Virus record (IMG/VR): IMGVR_UViG_3300046733_001417
Span: 1 to 41,690 of that record
Source: a virus
Strand: one strand, 5' to 3'
DNA: 41,690 nucleotides
Of the stretch, positions 24,406 to 32,192 are shown in pieces. Below the pieces are notes generated by a model. That model was not told the origin of the DNA, did not search any database, and saw only the letters and a list, made by a program, of their open reading frames with translations. Within the stretch, counting starts at the first letter, position 1; the number at the start of each line of letters is the position of its first letter. A program made the translations under genes and the position numbers.

Positions 24406-24774
24406 ATGACTAAAAAAGAGTCAGAGGCATCTTTTTCTGAGTCCACTCAGTTGAAAACCAATGCTGCTTTTGCTGGGAAACTAATTCTAGCGGTGGCTAG
24501 TGGGGTCTGGCTTTGGGGTGAGCTTACAAACCGAATGTCTAGCATGGAGATGCAGATGGGTAGGGTACAGCATGAGTCTACACTTCTGGGCGATTTATCT
24601 GCAAGAGTTATGCATATAGAGAAGTTTACTGAGCAAGCCAAGGCAGACCTTGATCATTTAGTTGAAATGCAAGATTCACCGATCACATCAGATCATCAGC
24701 AGTTCGAGAGACTCAAGTACCTTGAGAAAGAGCTAGATAGGTTAAGAGATAAGGTAGAGGGTGCTAATAGATGA
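24406..24774 (+). CDS. Membrane-anchored coiled-coil protein
   Basis: The protein has 122 residues. One membrane helix at about 23-40 (GKLILAVASGVWLWGEL) is followed by a coiled coil (MSSMEMQMGRVQ, KYLEKELDRLRDKVEG). It overlaps the three-helix membrane gene by four bases. Small proteins like this often accompany holins as regulators or spanin-like parts in marine phages. Lysis role is inferred from topology and neighbours. Confidence 0.5.
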   Translation: MTKKESEASFSESTQLKTNAAFAGKLILAVASGVWLWGELTNRMSSMEMQMGRVQHESTLLGDLSARVMHIEKFTEQAKADLDHLVEMQDSPITSDHQQFERLKYLEKELDRLRDKVEGANR

Positions 24775-25235
24775 TCGAGTTGGTAACAATGTTCTTTACT
24801 GCTGGCGGTTCAGCAGCTTTGGGTTCAGTTTTAAAGGGGGTGTTTGGTGCTGTAGCTGACAGTCGCCAACAAAAATTTGAACTGGAATTAGCTCGGGAGG
24901 CTAGAGGAAATGAATTTGCACTTAAATTTCAAGAACAACTTAATAGCGGTCCTGGTGGGGCTTTCACTCGTGCCACAAGGAGGTTGCTCGCACTCGTCCT
25001 CGTCTCAACCTTGTCGGCAACAATCATACTTTGCACCCTTTTCCCCAGCCAAGAAATCATTACCCTTAGCAACCCCACAGGAGAAGGAGCAACCGAGTTC
25101 CTCTTTGGACTCATCACATTTCCTGTTAAACAGCAGGCCATTATGGTTACAACCGGACATTTAAGTGCTTATTTTGTAATTGTTCTTGCACCAATGGTGC
25201 TTGGATTTTACTTCACCCCAGGAGGTAGGAAATGA
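24771..25235 (+). CDS. Putative holin with two to three membrane segments
   Basis: The protein has 154 residues. An N-terminal amphipathic/hydrophobic segment (4-27, FFTAGGSAALGSVLKGVFG) is followed by a charged helix and two clear membrane helices at 72-91 (LLALVLVSTLSATIILC) and about 131-148 (LSAYFVIVLAPMVLGFYF), then a basic end. This fits the '3TM holin' type seen in gene-transfer agents and marine phages. No endolysin gene is visible nearby. The stop overlaps the next ATG. Confidence 0.5.
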   Translation: MIELVTMFFTAGGSAALGSVLKGVFGAVADSRQQKFELELAREARGNEFALKFQEQLNSGPGGAFTRATRRLLALVLVSTLSATIILCTLFPSQEIITLSNPTGEGATEFLFGLITFPVKQQAIMVTTGHLSAYFVIVLAPMVLGFYFTPGGRK

Positions 25236-25966
25236 AAACTTGGCAAGAATTTAACGATACGGTTAACGACTTCTTACTAGTTGATGGTTTGAGAAAAGGT
25301 CGTGGTGTAGAAAAGTTCCGTGATCGTATGATCGTAGCAGGTGTTCGCGACCTTATGACATATATTCCTGAGCTACGAACAACTCCCATAGAAGAGTCGT
25401 TTAGCAAGGACGAGCTAGAGTCACATGGTGAAGAGCAATGTATGATTGGTCAGTTTGATGTAGAGTCAGCAAGAATACTTGATGTAGTCGTGAGGCAGTT
25501 ACCAGAAGATGAGGGTGATATATCAAAGTATTATAGACTTCACATTTACCCTGCGTACAAAAGGCACACAATATTTGATGGTGGGCATTCTAAAAGATCA
25601 GCCAATCACCCTGGAAAGATTACTTTCGACATAGGTCAATTTTATACTGCTCCAGTATTAGAGGATAATGAGACATTAAGCATACTTTATAATCAAGAGT
25701 ATGTATATAAACCTTTATTTGAGACTACAGTAGAACAAAAAGATTATAAAACTAACTTAGGCGACGATGCGGCCTTGGCCGTTCACTACTTTGTTAAGTA
25801 TCATTTTATGAAGGACGTAAATGATGACGCATCGCAAGCACAAACTAACTTACAAAATTACCAAAGGGAAAGGCGGAAAATTGCCGTTAATAAGCCCGAG
25901 GTGCTTTCAACACAGAATCCAGTCGAGTCTCTCGACCAAGGTGGAGGATTCCTTTTAGGAGGATAA
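25232..25966 (+). CDS. Head-tail adaptor, tail tubular A-like
   Basis: A strong AGGAGG precedes the ATG. The protein has 244 residues. The helical N-terminus (TWQEFNDTVNDFLL, RDRMIVAGVRDLMTYIP) and a C-terminal helix pair (ALAVHYFVKYHFMKD, ASQAQTNLQNYQRERRK) with beta strands between resemble podovirus gp11-type adaptors that join portal to nozzle. The large tube-B-like gene lies two genes on. The call rests on general pattern and order. Confidence 0.5.
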   Translation: MKTWQEFNDTVNDFLLVDGLRKGRGVEKFRDRMIVAGVRDLMTYIPELRTTPIEESFSKDELESHGEEQCMIGQFDVESARILDVVVRQLPEDEGDISKYYRLHIYPAYKRHTIFDGGHSKRSANHPGKITFDIGQFYTAPVLEDNETLSILYNQEYVYKPLFETTVEQKDYKTNLGDDAALAVHYFVKYHFMKDVNDDASQAQTNLQNYQRERRKIAVNKPEVLSTQNPVESLDQGGGFLLGG

Positions 25967-25967
25967 T

Positions 25968-27521
25968 ATGGCTAGTCGCACTCAGTTAAAATCATCCTTC
26001 TCAGCTGGTCAAAGAATTGGTGAGTCATCCTTTGCGACACTAATTGACAGTCTAGCTCACCTGACAGATGACGTTAATAGTGGGGCATTAGCTTCTGGTG
26101 AATCTGTTTCTGCAATACAGACTACGATGGCTGCATTGCAATCACTAGCTGATCAAACAAAGCAAGAGCTAGATGACTACATGGGTACACATCCATCTAG
26201 GGTAGAGATGCAAGATGCAGATGCAACGCTTTCTAACACCCTAAATGCAAGTATCACACAGATGGCATCCGAGAGGGTTACCAAAGATGCAGAACTGACA
26301 ACTCAGGTGTCAACATTGCAAGCAAACTTTGTTGCACACGAAGTGATGCTTGATTCAAAATGGGATGATACTAATTACAAGGTCGATCAATTACCTAGCA
26401 CTTTCGCAACAATAGCTGATTTAAATACCAGAGAGAATCAACTGGAAGAGCTAGCAAACTCTAAAGCACCCGAGGTGCATTATCATGACGATTATGCAAC
26501 TAAGGTTTCTATAGCGAACTTCATTACACTTGAAGATGTACCTAAGTATGCATCTGAAATTCACGGGCATCAGGCAAGCGAAATATCAGGATTGGATGAG
26601 CTGTTTATGACGCCAGTTGAAACTCAATCAATGATTGATTCAAATAAGGTTACCCTTAATTTAGAAGCAGCATTGTTTGATAATTTTTATGACAAAGATG
26701 AAGTTGATCAGAAGTTTTATATATCAAGATGGAGGACAGACCAGGTCAGTTTATTTAATCCTACAGTAGTAAGTATTGCACAGCCATTAATAGATTTAAG
26801 TATAGGTGCTGTACGCCTCGAGAGTCTTGAGCAGGATAATGCGGTCAGATCATTAATCGCATCAACAAGAGTAGAAATAGAAGTTTCGATCAGTAACACA
26901 AATAGTATCATTGAATCAAACAGAGTGACTGCCGAGCTTGGTAGAATTACTCTCCAAAGTAACATTGATCAAGTAAGGTCAGATGCTGTTACTTCTATAG
27001 CTTCATCGCAATCAAATGTCCTTTCAGAGTTGGCTACAGTTAGGGCTGAAGTATTGCAAGGGGCATCTGATAATGCTTCTTCAATTGTTCAAGCTGAGGT
27101 AGATGCGAATGCCTACACAGATCAGAAGATTAGTGATTTACTTAATGGTGCTGGTCTTGCTTTTGATACCTTAAAAGAACTGCAAGATCATATCGTTAGC
27201 AATGACTCAGATGCTGCAGTAGAAATTACAAATCAAATAGGCATAGTACAGGGGCAAATAGATACTAATGACTCTGATATTACTGCACTACAGGGAAGAG
27301 CCACAAACCTAGAGGGTCGGGCAAACAACCTAGAGGGAAGAGCCACAAATTTAGAAACACAAGATGTCACCTTCCAAAACAACTTAGATACCTTTCAAGC
27401 TACCTACGATAATCTTGTCGCATCTAATAATGCTCTTACTACAGCCTACCAAGGTTTACTCGACAGAGTTGAGACACTTGAGAATACAGCATATGCACAA
27501 GCAGGATATATTTTCCCGTAA
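25968..27521 (+). CDS. Coiled-coil tail fibre protein
   Basis: An AGGAGG lies before the ATG. The protein has 517 residues. The start SRTQLKSSFSAGQRIGESSF resembles the N-terminal head of many phage fibres. The rest is mostly long coiled coil with Ser/Asn/Thr (SVSAIQTTMAALQSLADQ), a DGTT-like collar region, and near the C-terminus three tandem seven-residue units (LQGRATN, LEGRANN, LEGRATN). It probably forms a trimeric stalk. The stop shares bases with the next ATG. Confidence 0.65.
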   Translation: MASRTQLKSSFSAGQRIGESSFATLIDSLAHLTDDVNSGALASGESVSAIQTTMAALQSLADQTKQELDDYMGTHPSRVEMQDADATLSNTLNASITQMASERVTKDAELTTQVSTLQANFVAHEVMLDSKWDDTNYKVDQLPSTFATIADLNTRENQLEELANSKAPEVHYHDDYATKVSIANFITLEDVPKYASEIHGHQASEISGLDELFMTPVETQSMIDSNKVTLNLEAALFDNFYDKDEVDQKFYISRWRTDQVSLFNPTVVSIAQPLIDLSIGAVRLESLEQDNAVRSLIASTRVEIEVSISNTNSIIESNRVTAELGRITLQSNIDQVRSDAVTSIASSQSNVLSELATVRAEVLQGASDNASSIVQAEVDANAYTDQKISDLLNGAGLAFDTLKELQDHIVSNDSDAAVEITNQIGIVQGQIDTNDSDITALQGRATNLEGRANNLEGRATNLETQDVTFQNNLDTFQATYDNLVASNNALTTAYQGLLDRVETLENTAYAQAGYIFP

Positions 27522-29899
27522 TGGCAAAAAAAGCATACAAGCACTACTCACTAATGGTGCCAGATGGTGGAAACCTAATTACAGGATCTAATTCGCAAGA
27601 TACTGCTGGTGCGACTAATTATGTGGAGAAGATTAATTTCCGCAGAGAAACGGATGGGGAAGTCAGACGTGAGGGTTGGAGTAATTTTAATGTAGGTGGA
27701 ACTGAAGTATCCAAGTTGGATAGTTCAGATGCTCCTATCCGAATGTTGCACCAATTTCAGTCAGAAGGTAAGAAGGTTTTAGTTTCTGCCTGTGCAGATA
27801 AAATATACAGATTTAAAGAGGAAACTGATGAGTGGGTGATGATTGCCGAGGGTCTGTTTAATTTAGACGAACTTGGTTATAGTGATACAAAGCATGCTGT
27901 AGTCGATAAATATGACCTCAAGCCAACTCGCTGGGAGGTAGTTACTATTGATGGTTATTGCATCATGAATAATGGTGTAGATTTACCTTTGTACTACAGA
28001 GATGGATGGCCATGTGCTTTCCCTCTGTTTTCTCTAAGGGAAAGGGGTATTATTCGAGTAGGCACAATATCGGAGTTTGATGGAAGGCTTTTCATTGCCG
28101 ATATTGAATACTTTGATGAAACCATTGAGAATAATTTCAGTTACTTCATGAGTGCTGCATCATTCCCTTATGATATCCCTGAGAACTTCTATGATTATGA
28201 TGATTATGTAACCACTTATAAAGTTCCTCATATAATAGAGTTTTCTTCTTGGAGATTAGCGGATGATCAGCGCGAAGCTAGGGCTGCACCAAATCTTTTT
28301 GGTCAGAATTATGAGGCAGAGGTTTACGCAATGAGTAATGGTGCAATTATTACACTTGCCCTCGACTATCCACTTGGCGGAACTCGTGAGACAGGGTCAT
28401 CGGGGTATGAAAGTTTTACCCATAATCCATATTATTTCTTTTCACAATCTGAGCTAGCAAACTTGGACTACACACACTCTACATTTATTGCAGGTGATTC
28501 AATACGCATGACGGTTACTGATTCGCTTGGAGTAACTAAGGTGTACGATGCAGATATTGTGTCTATTAATTCTAATTGGGTTACGGGAAATACCTTTATT
28601 GTTCTACAAGGAGCTTATAACAATACCTCCCCTGGGGTTGTAACGAGTACAGGGGATGAACAAGCAGGTAGCACACAAAATGTAGTTGTTGGTGATAAAG
28701 CTAATTTTATATTACTTAAGGAACCTGACACTTTTAGTTCAGAGCTTGAGATGGTTAGAGAGTCATCTGATTCTATTGCTTTCCCTGAGGACGGATCACG
28801 TATCTTGCGGATGTCTAAGCTTGGTGATAAGTTAATGGTTTACAGGCAGACTGGGTATCTTTCGATAAGTAGAGGAGATAAGTATACTGCTTTCTACTAT
28901 GAGGAGAGATATAAGGGTGAGCGTGTAGCAGACTTTAGGCACACCGTTATAAATATTGATGAGCAACGACAGATGTTCGCCGGATTTAATGGTGTGTTTG
29001 TTGTTAGCTCTGCATCAGTCGAGCCAATACCATTTCCGCAATACATGAATGGCCCTGAGTTTTGGAGGCTAATTTCAAGTGAAGAGATAGAATATGTGTT
29101 TTCTGTAGAGAATCCAATGACACAGGAGATTCTAACAACTACACCAATAGGTTTTAGTTCCGAGGAGACTTCGCTCATCCGAGACTGGGGTATGATTGGC
29201 TATGACTTACTACAAGGTACTATCTCTCAGATCGATTACGCAATGACTTCGATGGCTGCATTATTTCCAACTGAAAAGATTGATAGTCGCAGGTTTATTA
29301 TGGGGACGCATCTTATTTCGAAGACCATTAACTCTGATGGGACAGTAGCTTACTCTTCCTCGAAATTTATTGACTCAGAAAGTTTTACTCCAGAGGTAGG
29401 AAAAACATATTTTAAAGGAGCAAGAATCGTTCGATATGGGTATGGATCAAGCGAAGTGGATCGTGGGCCTTATCGAGAGTTTTCAAGAAATGGACTAGAT
29501 TATTCCTGTACGCTTAGATTCGGTAAGGCTGACCTTAATGATAAGTTTTCGGAAAAGAAAATGAGGTCTTATGCACTACATATGTCAGATATTTTTGATT
29601 ATTCTTCGTATACAAATGGTGGTTATGTAGAGGATGATTTTACAGACACTGCTGTCATTGCTAATGTTAAACTATCAACATTTAGCACAACTCAGCAGAC
29701 TGAGGTTGAGGAGGTAGAGCAAGAATTGGAAGACTTGAGTAGCGAGGTTATGATACCATTATTTGCACAAGGTAATTATTTCCAGGATGTGATTACTCTT
29801 AAAGGAATCGATCAGCCATTTAAGATATTAGGTAGAACCATAGAGGTTTCGGGTGTAAGAACGAAACTGACATCAGAGGTGGTGCAAGGTGGCTCGTAG
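27521..29899 (+). CDS. Tail nozzle, tail tubular B-like protein
   Basis: The protein has 792 residues, close to the T7 gp12 length. The N-terminus HYSLMVPDGGNLITGSNSQD and repeated beta strands suggest a beta-propeller platform. Blocks such as GDKLMVYRQTGYLSISRGDK and MFAGFNGVFVVSSASVEPIP recall gp12 nozzle proteins, in which the phage checks a 'value' strand after each blade. It would form the six-fold tail tip. Family is inferred from size and beta pattern. Confidence 0.55.
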   Translation: MAKKAYKHYSLMVPDGGNLITGSNSQDTAGATNYVEKINFRRETDGEVRREGWSNFNVGGTEVSKLDSSDAPIRMLHQFQSEGKKVLVSACADKIYRFKEETDEWVMIAEGLFNLDELGYSDTKHAVVDKYDLKPTRWEVVTIDGYCIMNNGVDLPLYYRDGWPCAFPLFSLRERGIIRVGTISEFDGRLFIADIEYFDETIENNFSYFMSAASFPYDIPENFYDYDDYVTTYKVPHIIEFSSWRLADDQREARAAPNLFGQNYEAEVYAMSNGAIITLALDYPLGGTRETGSSGYESFTHNPYYFFSQSELANLDYTHSTFIAGDSIRMTVTDSLGVTKVYDADIVSINSNWVTGNTFIVLQGAYNNTSPGVVTSTGDEQAGSTQNVVVGDKANFILLKEPDTFSSELEMVRESSDSIAFPEDGSRILRMSKLGDKLMVYRQTGYLSISRGDKYTAFYYEERYKGERVADFRHTVINIDEQRQMFAGFNGVFVVSSASVEPIPFPQYMNGPEFWRLISSEEIEYVFSVENPMTQEILTTTPIGFSSEETSLIRDWGMIGYDLLQGTISQIDYAMTSMAALFPTEKIDSRRFIMGTHLISKTINSDGTVAYSSSKFIDSESFTPEVGKTYFKGARIVRYGYGSSEVDRGPYREFSRNGLDYSCTLRFGKADLNDKFSEKKMRSYALHMSDIFDYSSYTNGGYVEDDFTDTAVIANVKLSTFSTTQQTEVEEVEQELEDLSSEVMIPLFAQGNYFQDVITLKGIDQPFKILGRTIEVSGVRTKLTSEVVQGGS

Positions 29900-30383
29900 G
29901 AAACAGAGTGGTCGTGTTCGCTACGAAATGAATGTAGCATTCAAAGAAGATCAAAAAAACTTACCTGAAGTCCTTACGAGATTGACTGAGAAAGTAAATC
30001 GAAAGCAAGACGCAGTAGAGCTTGAAAGGGTTGTGGACTTATCCATTTATCGAAACTCTGAGCAATTTAATGAGATACAAGGTCAGATAACAGAATTACA
30101 GGATGATTCCTCTGTAATGCCTACAGATCAAATAACTGCAACAGGGCTAACATCATATGTTGTAGGATTTGATATGACTAGTGACTCTGAAGCAAACTAC
30201 GATGTAAGTATTAATGGTTTAGTTCAGGATCCATTATCTGATTATCAAGTGAGCTTAGCTGGAAACACATTAACATTTACTAATGCACCAAATGCAGGGG
30301 CGGACATTGTGATAACCCAACGAGACACATCAACCTTTGATGCCGAGAAAGCACTCGATGACTTTCTTACTGCATTGCAATAA
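29889..30383 (+). CDS. Tail appendage protein
   Basis: The protein has 164 residues and starts at GTG 29889 inside the end of the nozzle gene. The first 75 residues are basic then coiled coil (TRLTEKVNRKQDAVELE). The C-terminal domain YDVSINGLVQDPLSDYQVSL and TLTFTNAPNAGADIVITQ matches the small beta domain common on phage fibres and baseplates. It is probably a docking protein for fibres. Confidence 0.6.
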   Translation: MARRKQSGRVRYEMNVAFKEDQKNLPEVLTRLTEKVNRKQDAVELERVVDLSIYRNSEQFNEIQGQITELQDDSSVMPTDQITATGLTSYVVGFDMTSDSEANYDVSINGLVQDPLSDYQVSLAGNTLTFTNAPNAGADIVITQRDTSTFDAEKALDDFLTALQ

Positions 30384-30395
30384 TTTTCTTAGTGC

Positions 30396-30417
30396 GTTAC
30401 TTATATAAATAGGTTAC
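30396..30417. promoter_or_regulatory. Late-type palindromic element, copy 4
   Basis: GTTACTTATA, TA, then AATAGGTTAC, starting 12 bases after the previous stop and followed by AATATAAGAG and ATG 30428. TACAAT (30414-30419) at the right end is one base from the consensus -10 box, though no consensus -35 lies 17 bases upstream. Confidence 0.5.
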
Positions 30418-30427
30418 AATATAAGAG

Positions 30428-30673
30428 ATGCAGAATATACTCACAGAGATAGGCAGAAGGCTTGCACAAGTTAAAAAGCAAATAGCCGACAAGACTCTAC
30501 TGAGTTTACTAGATGTAAGTCCAAACCCAGTTAACTTAGGTGTATTACAATATAACAGTCTTACGAACCAATGGATTGCAGAGCCACCTGAGCTTATTGG
30601 TGCTGTGATCGATGGTGGTGAGGCAGATACCATTCACCTTGTGGTACTAGATATCGATGGAGGGGGTGCGTAA
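30428..30673 (+). CDS. Short fibre protein with shared N-terminal module
   Basis: The protein has 81 residues. The N-terminus QNILTEIGRRLAQVKKQI is a copy of a module found at the start of three other genes (30934, 31845, 34457). The rest, LLSLLDVSPNPVNLGVLQYN and SLTNQWIAEP, matches the 'L.D....P..G..L.YN..T..W' element typical of phage fibre proteins. The stop overlaps the next start (TAATG). Confidence 0.6.
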   Translation: MQNILTEIGRRLAQVKKQIADKTLLSLLDVSPNPVNLGVLQYNSLTNQWIAEPPELIGAVIDGGEADTIHLVVLDIDGGGA

Positions 30674-30915
30674 TGGCAGCACTAAGACGCATCTTAGTGC
30701 GCCGCGATACTGCACTCCAGTGGGAACAAATTAATCCTGCGCTACACCAGGGCGAAATTGGCTTAGATTTGACCAACAAAAGAATGAAGGTAGGTGACGG
30801 CTTCAATAATTGGAATAACTTACCATATGTAGATGATGCTGGACTTAATGTAATACGTGCAGAGTACGGAGATGATGTAACTTTTAACCTAAACTTTGAC
30901 CTCCATAGGTCATAA
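30673..30915 (+). CDS. Mtd-N-type fibre domain protein
   Basis: The protein has 80 residues. RRDTALQWEQINPALHQGEI, GLDLTNKRMKVGDGFNNW and NNLPYV are the hallmark of the major-tropism-determinant N-terminal/fibre-tip domain, in which a trimer forms a small beta knot. Here it stands alone with a short tail (YGDDVTFNLNFDLHRS). It may plug into a longer fibre made by its neighbours. Confidence 0.7.
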   Translation: MAALRRILVRRDTALQWEQINPALHQGEIGLDLTNKRMKVGDGFNNWNNLPYVDDAGLNVIRAEYGDDVTFNLNFDLHRS

Positions 30916-30933
30916 ACTCAAAAAACACATAAT

Positions 30934-31845
30934 ATGCCAGCTACAGATATACTCGGAAAGATCGGGGAAAAAGTTGGGGGTCAAATTAAGACTCTCGAAA
31001 CATCACTTACGGGGGACTATGCGACTAAAGTTTCGCTTGGTTCAGTAAAGACAAACTTAGGGAATGTACGTGCAAGCGTAGGGCTTGATTCAAGTGGTGC
31101 GTACACTGCTAATGGAAGTTCAAATTACCTAAGCTCAGTCACTACTCTACAGGGTGCAGATAACGCTCTTGATGCACAGGCTAAGACTAATGCCGATGCA
31201 ATCTCAACTAATGCAGGTGCAATTAACACTATTGAAGCAAGCGCTGGATTAAGTGCTGCTGGAGCGTATCAAGCTGACTCAAGTGCAGATTACATATCTG
31301 GTGCTTCTAGTTTAGCTGGAGCAGACTCTTTACTTGATGACCAAATCAAGACTAACGCTGATGCCATTGCTGTGAACGCAAGTGATATCTCTAATCTTGA
31401 TTCCAATAAGTTAGATAAGACTGGTGGTACAATTTCAAGTAATCTAATTATCTCAGGTAACTTGCAAGTTGATGGAACAACAACCACTGTTAATTCCACC
31501 ACCGTTGAGGTTGAGGATAACGCGATTGAAGTTAATCTTGGGAGTTCTGGTGCAGCAACTGCTAACACTGCTGGTCTAATCGTCAATAGAGGTGCTGGAG
31601 TTGATAAGGCTCAATTCCTTTTTGATGATACAGTTGACAAGTTCACTCTAAAGGTAGGGAGTTCTGAGGGTAACCTTAAGGTTTCTGGTATCGAGGGCGC
31701 TCTGACTGGTGATGTATCAGGTAATGTTACAGGTAATGTTTCTGGTGTTGTTACCGTTCCAAATGCTAACGGCTTAATTGTTAACGCAACCTCGCTTGGT
31801 GATTACTCCACTTTCGAGTCTGCATTTAATTCTGCTATAGCCTAA
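30934..31845 (+). CDS. Tail fibre with internal repeats
   Basis: The protein has 303 residues. It opens with the shared module (TDILGKIGEKVGGQIKTLE). Two 45-50 residue repeats follow: SVGLDSSGAYTANGSSNYLS through AQAKTNADAI, and SAGLSAAGAYQADSSADYIS through DQIKTNADAI. A segment DGTTTTVNSTTVEVEDNAIE, common in cyanophage and marine fibres, leads to a beta-rich end. It is probably a trimeric fibre shaft. The stop overlaps the next ATG. Confidence 0.65.
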   Translation: MPATDILGKIGEKVGGQIKTLETSLTGDYATKVSLGSVKTNLGNVRASVGLDSSGAYTANGSSNYLSSVTTLQGADNALDAQAKTNADAISTNAGAINTIEASAGLSAAGAYQADSSADYISGASSLAGADSLLDDQIKTNADAIAVNASDISNLDSNKLDKTGGTISSNLIISGNLQVDGTTTTVNSTTVEVEDNAIEVNLGSSGAATANTAGLIVNRGAGVDKAQFLFDDTVDKFTLKVGSSEGNLKVSGIEGALTGDVSGNVTGNVSGVVTVPNANGLIVNATSLGDYSTFESAFNSAIA

Positions 31846-32192
31846 TGACTGACATCTTAGCCCAGATTGGCGATAAGCTGGGTTCTAAGATCAAGGAACT
31901 TGAGGCGCAGATAAACTCTGGTGGCGGAGGTGGAGGTGGCGATAGCCACACCCACCCCGACCCATCGGATGACTATACAGAATCGACATTCACAGACGGA
32001 GTGTTGACTGCCATGACAACTTGGACGAACAACCAGAAGCTTACATTAGTTAGCAGTAAGGCGTTTACGTATGCTAGTGGTTTGCTCACTCAAGTGGTAG
32101 AGAAAGATGAGGATGATGCAGTGCATCTAACCAAAACCATCACCTATGACTCTGACGGAAACTTAGAGTCAATTACAAAGGATTTCGCATGA
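31845..32192 (+). CDS. Short fibre/linker protein with Gly run
   Basis: The protein has 115 residues. The shared module (TDILAQIGDKLGSKIKELEA) is followed by a run of Gly (SGGGGGGGDSHTHPD), a His/Asp turn, then beta strands (KLTLVSSKAFTYASG, KTITYDSDGNLESITKDF). It looks like an adaptor piece between a virion dock and a beta tip. The next gene starts inside its stop (ATGA). Confidence 0.55.
   Translation: MTDILAQIGDKLGSKIKELEAQINSGGGGGGGDSHTHPDPSDDYTESTFTDGVLTAMTTWTNNQKLTLVSSKAFTYASGLLTQVVEKDEDDAVHLTKTITYDSDGNLESITKDFA

Noticed and set aside
28515-28537. GTTAC...GTAAC inverted pair in the nozzle gene as another late element
   Set aside because: It is 23 bases long, its inner bases do not fit the family and it lies mid-gene, so chance is likely.
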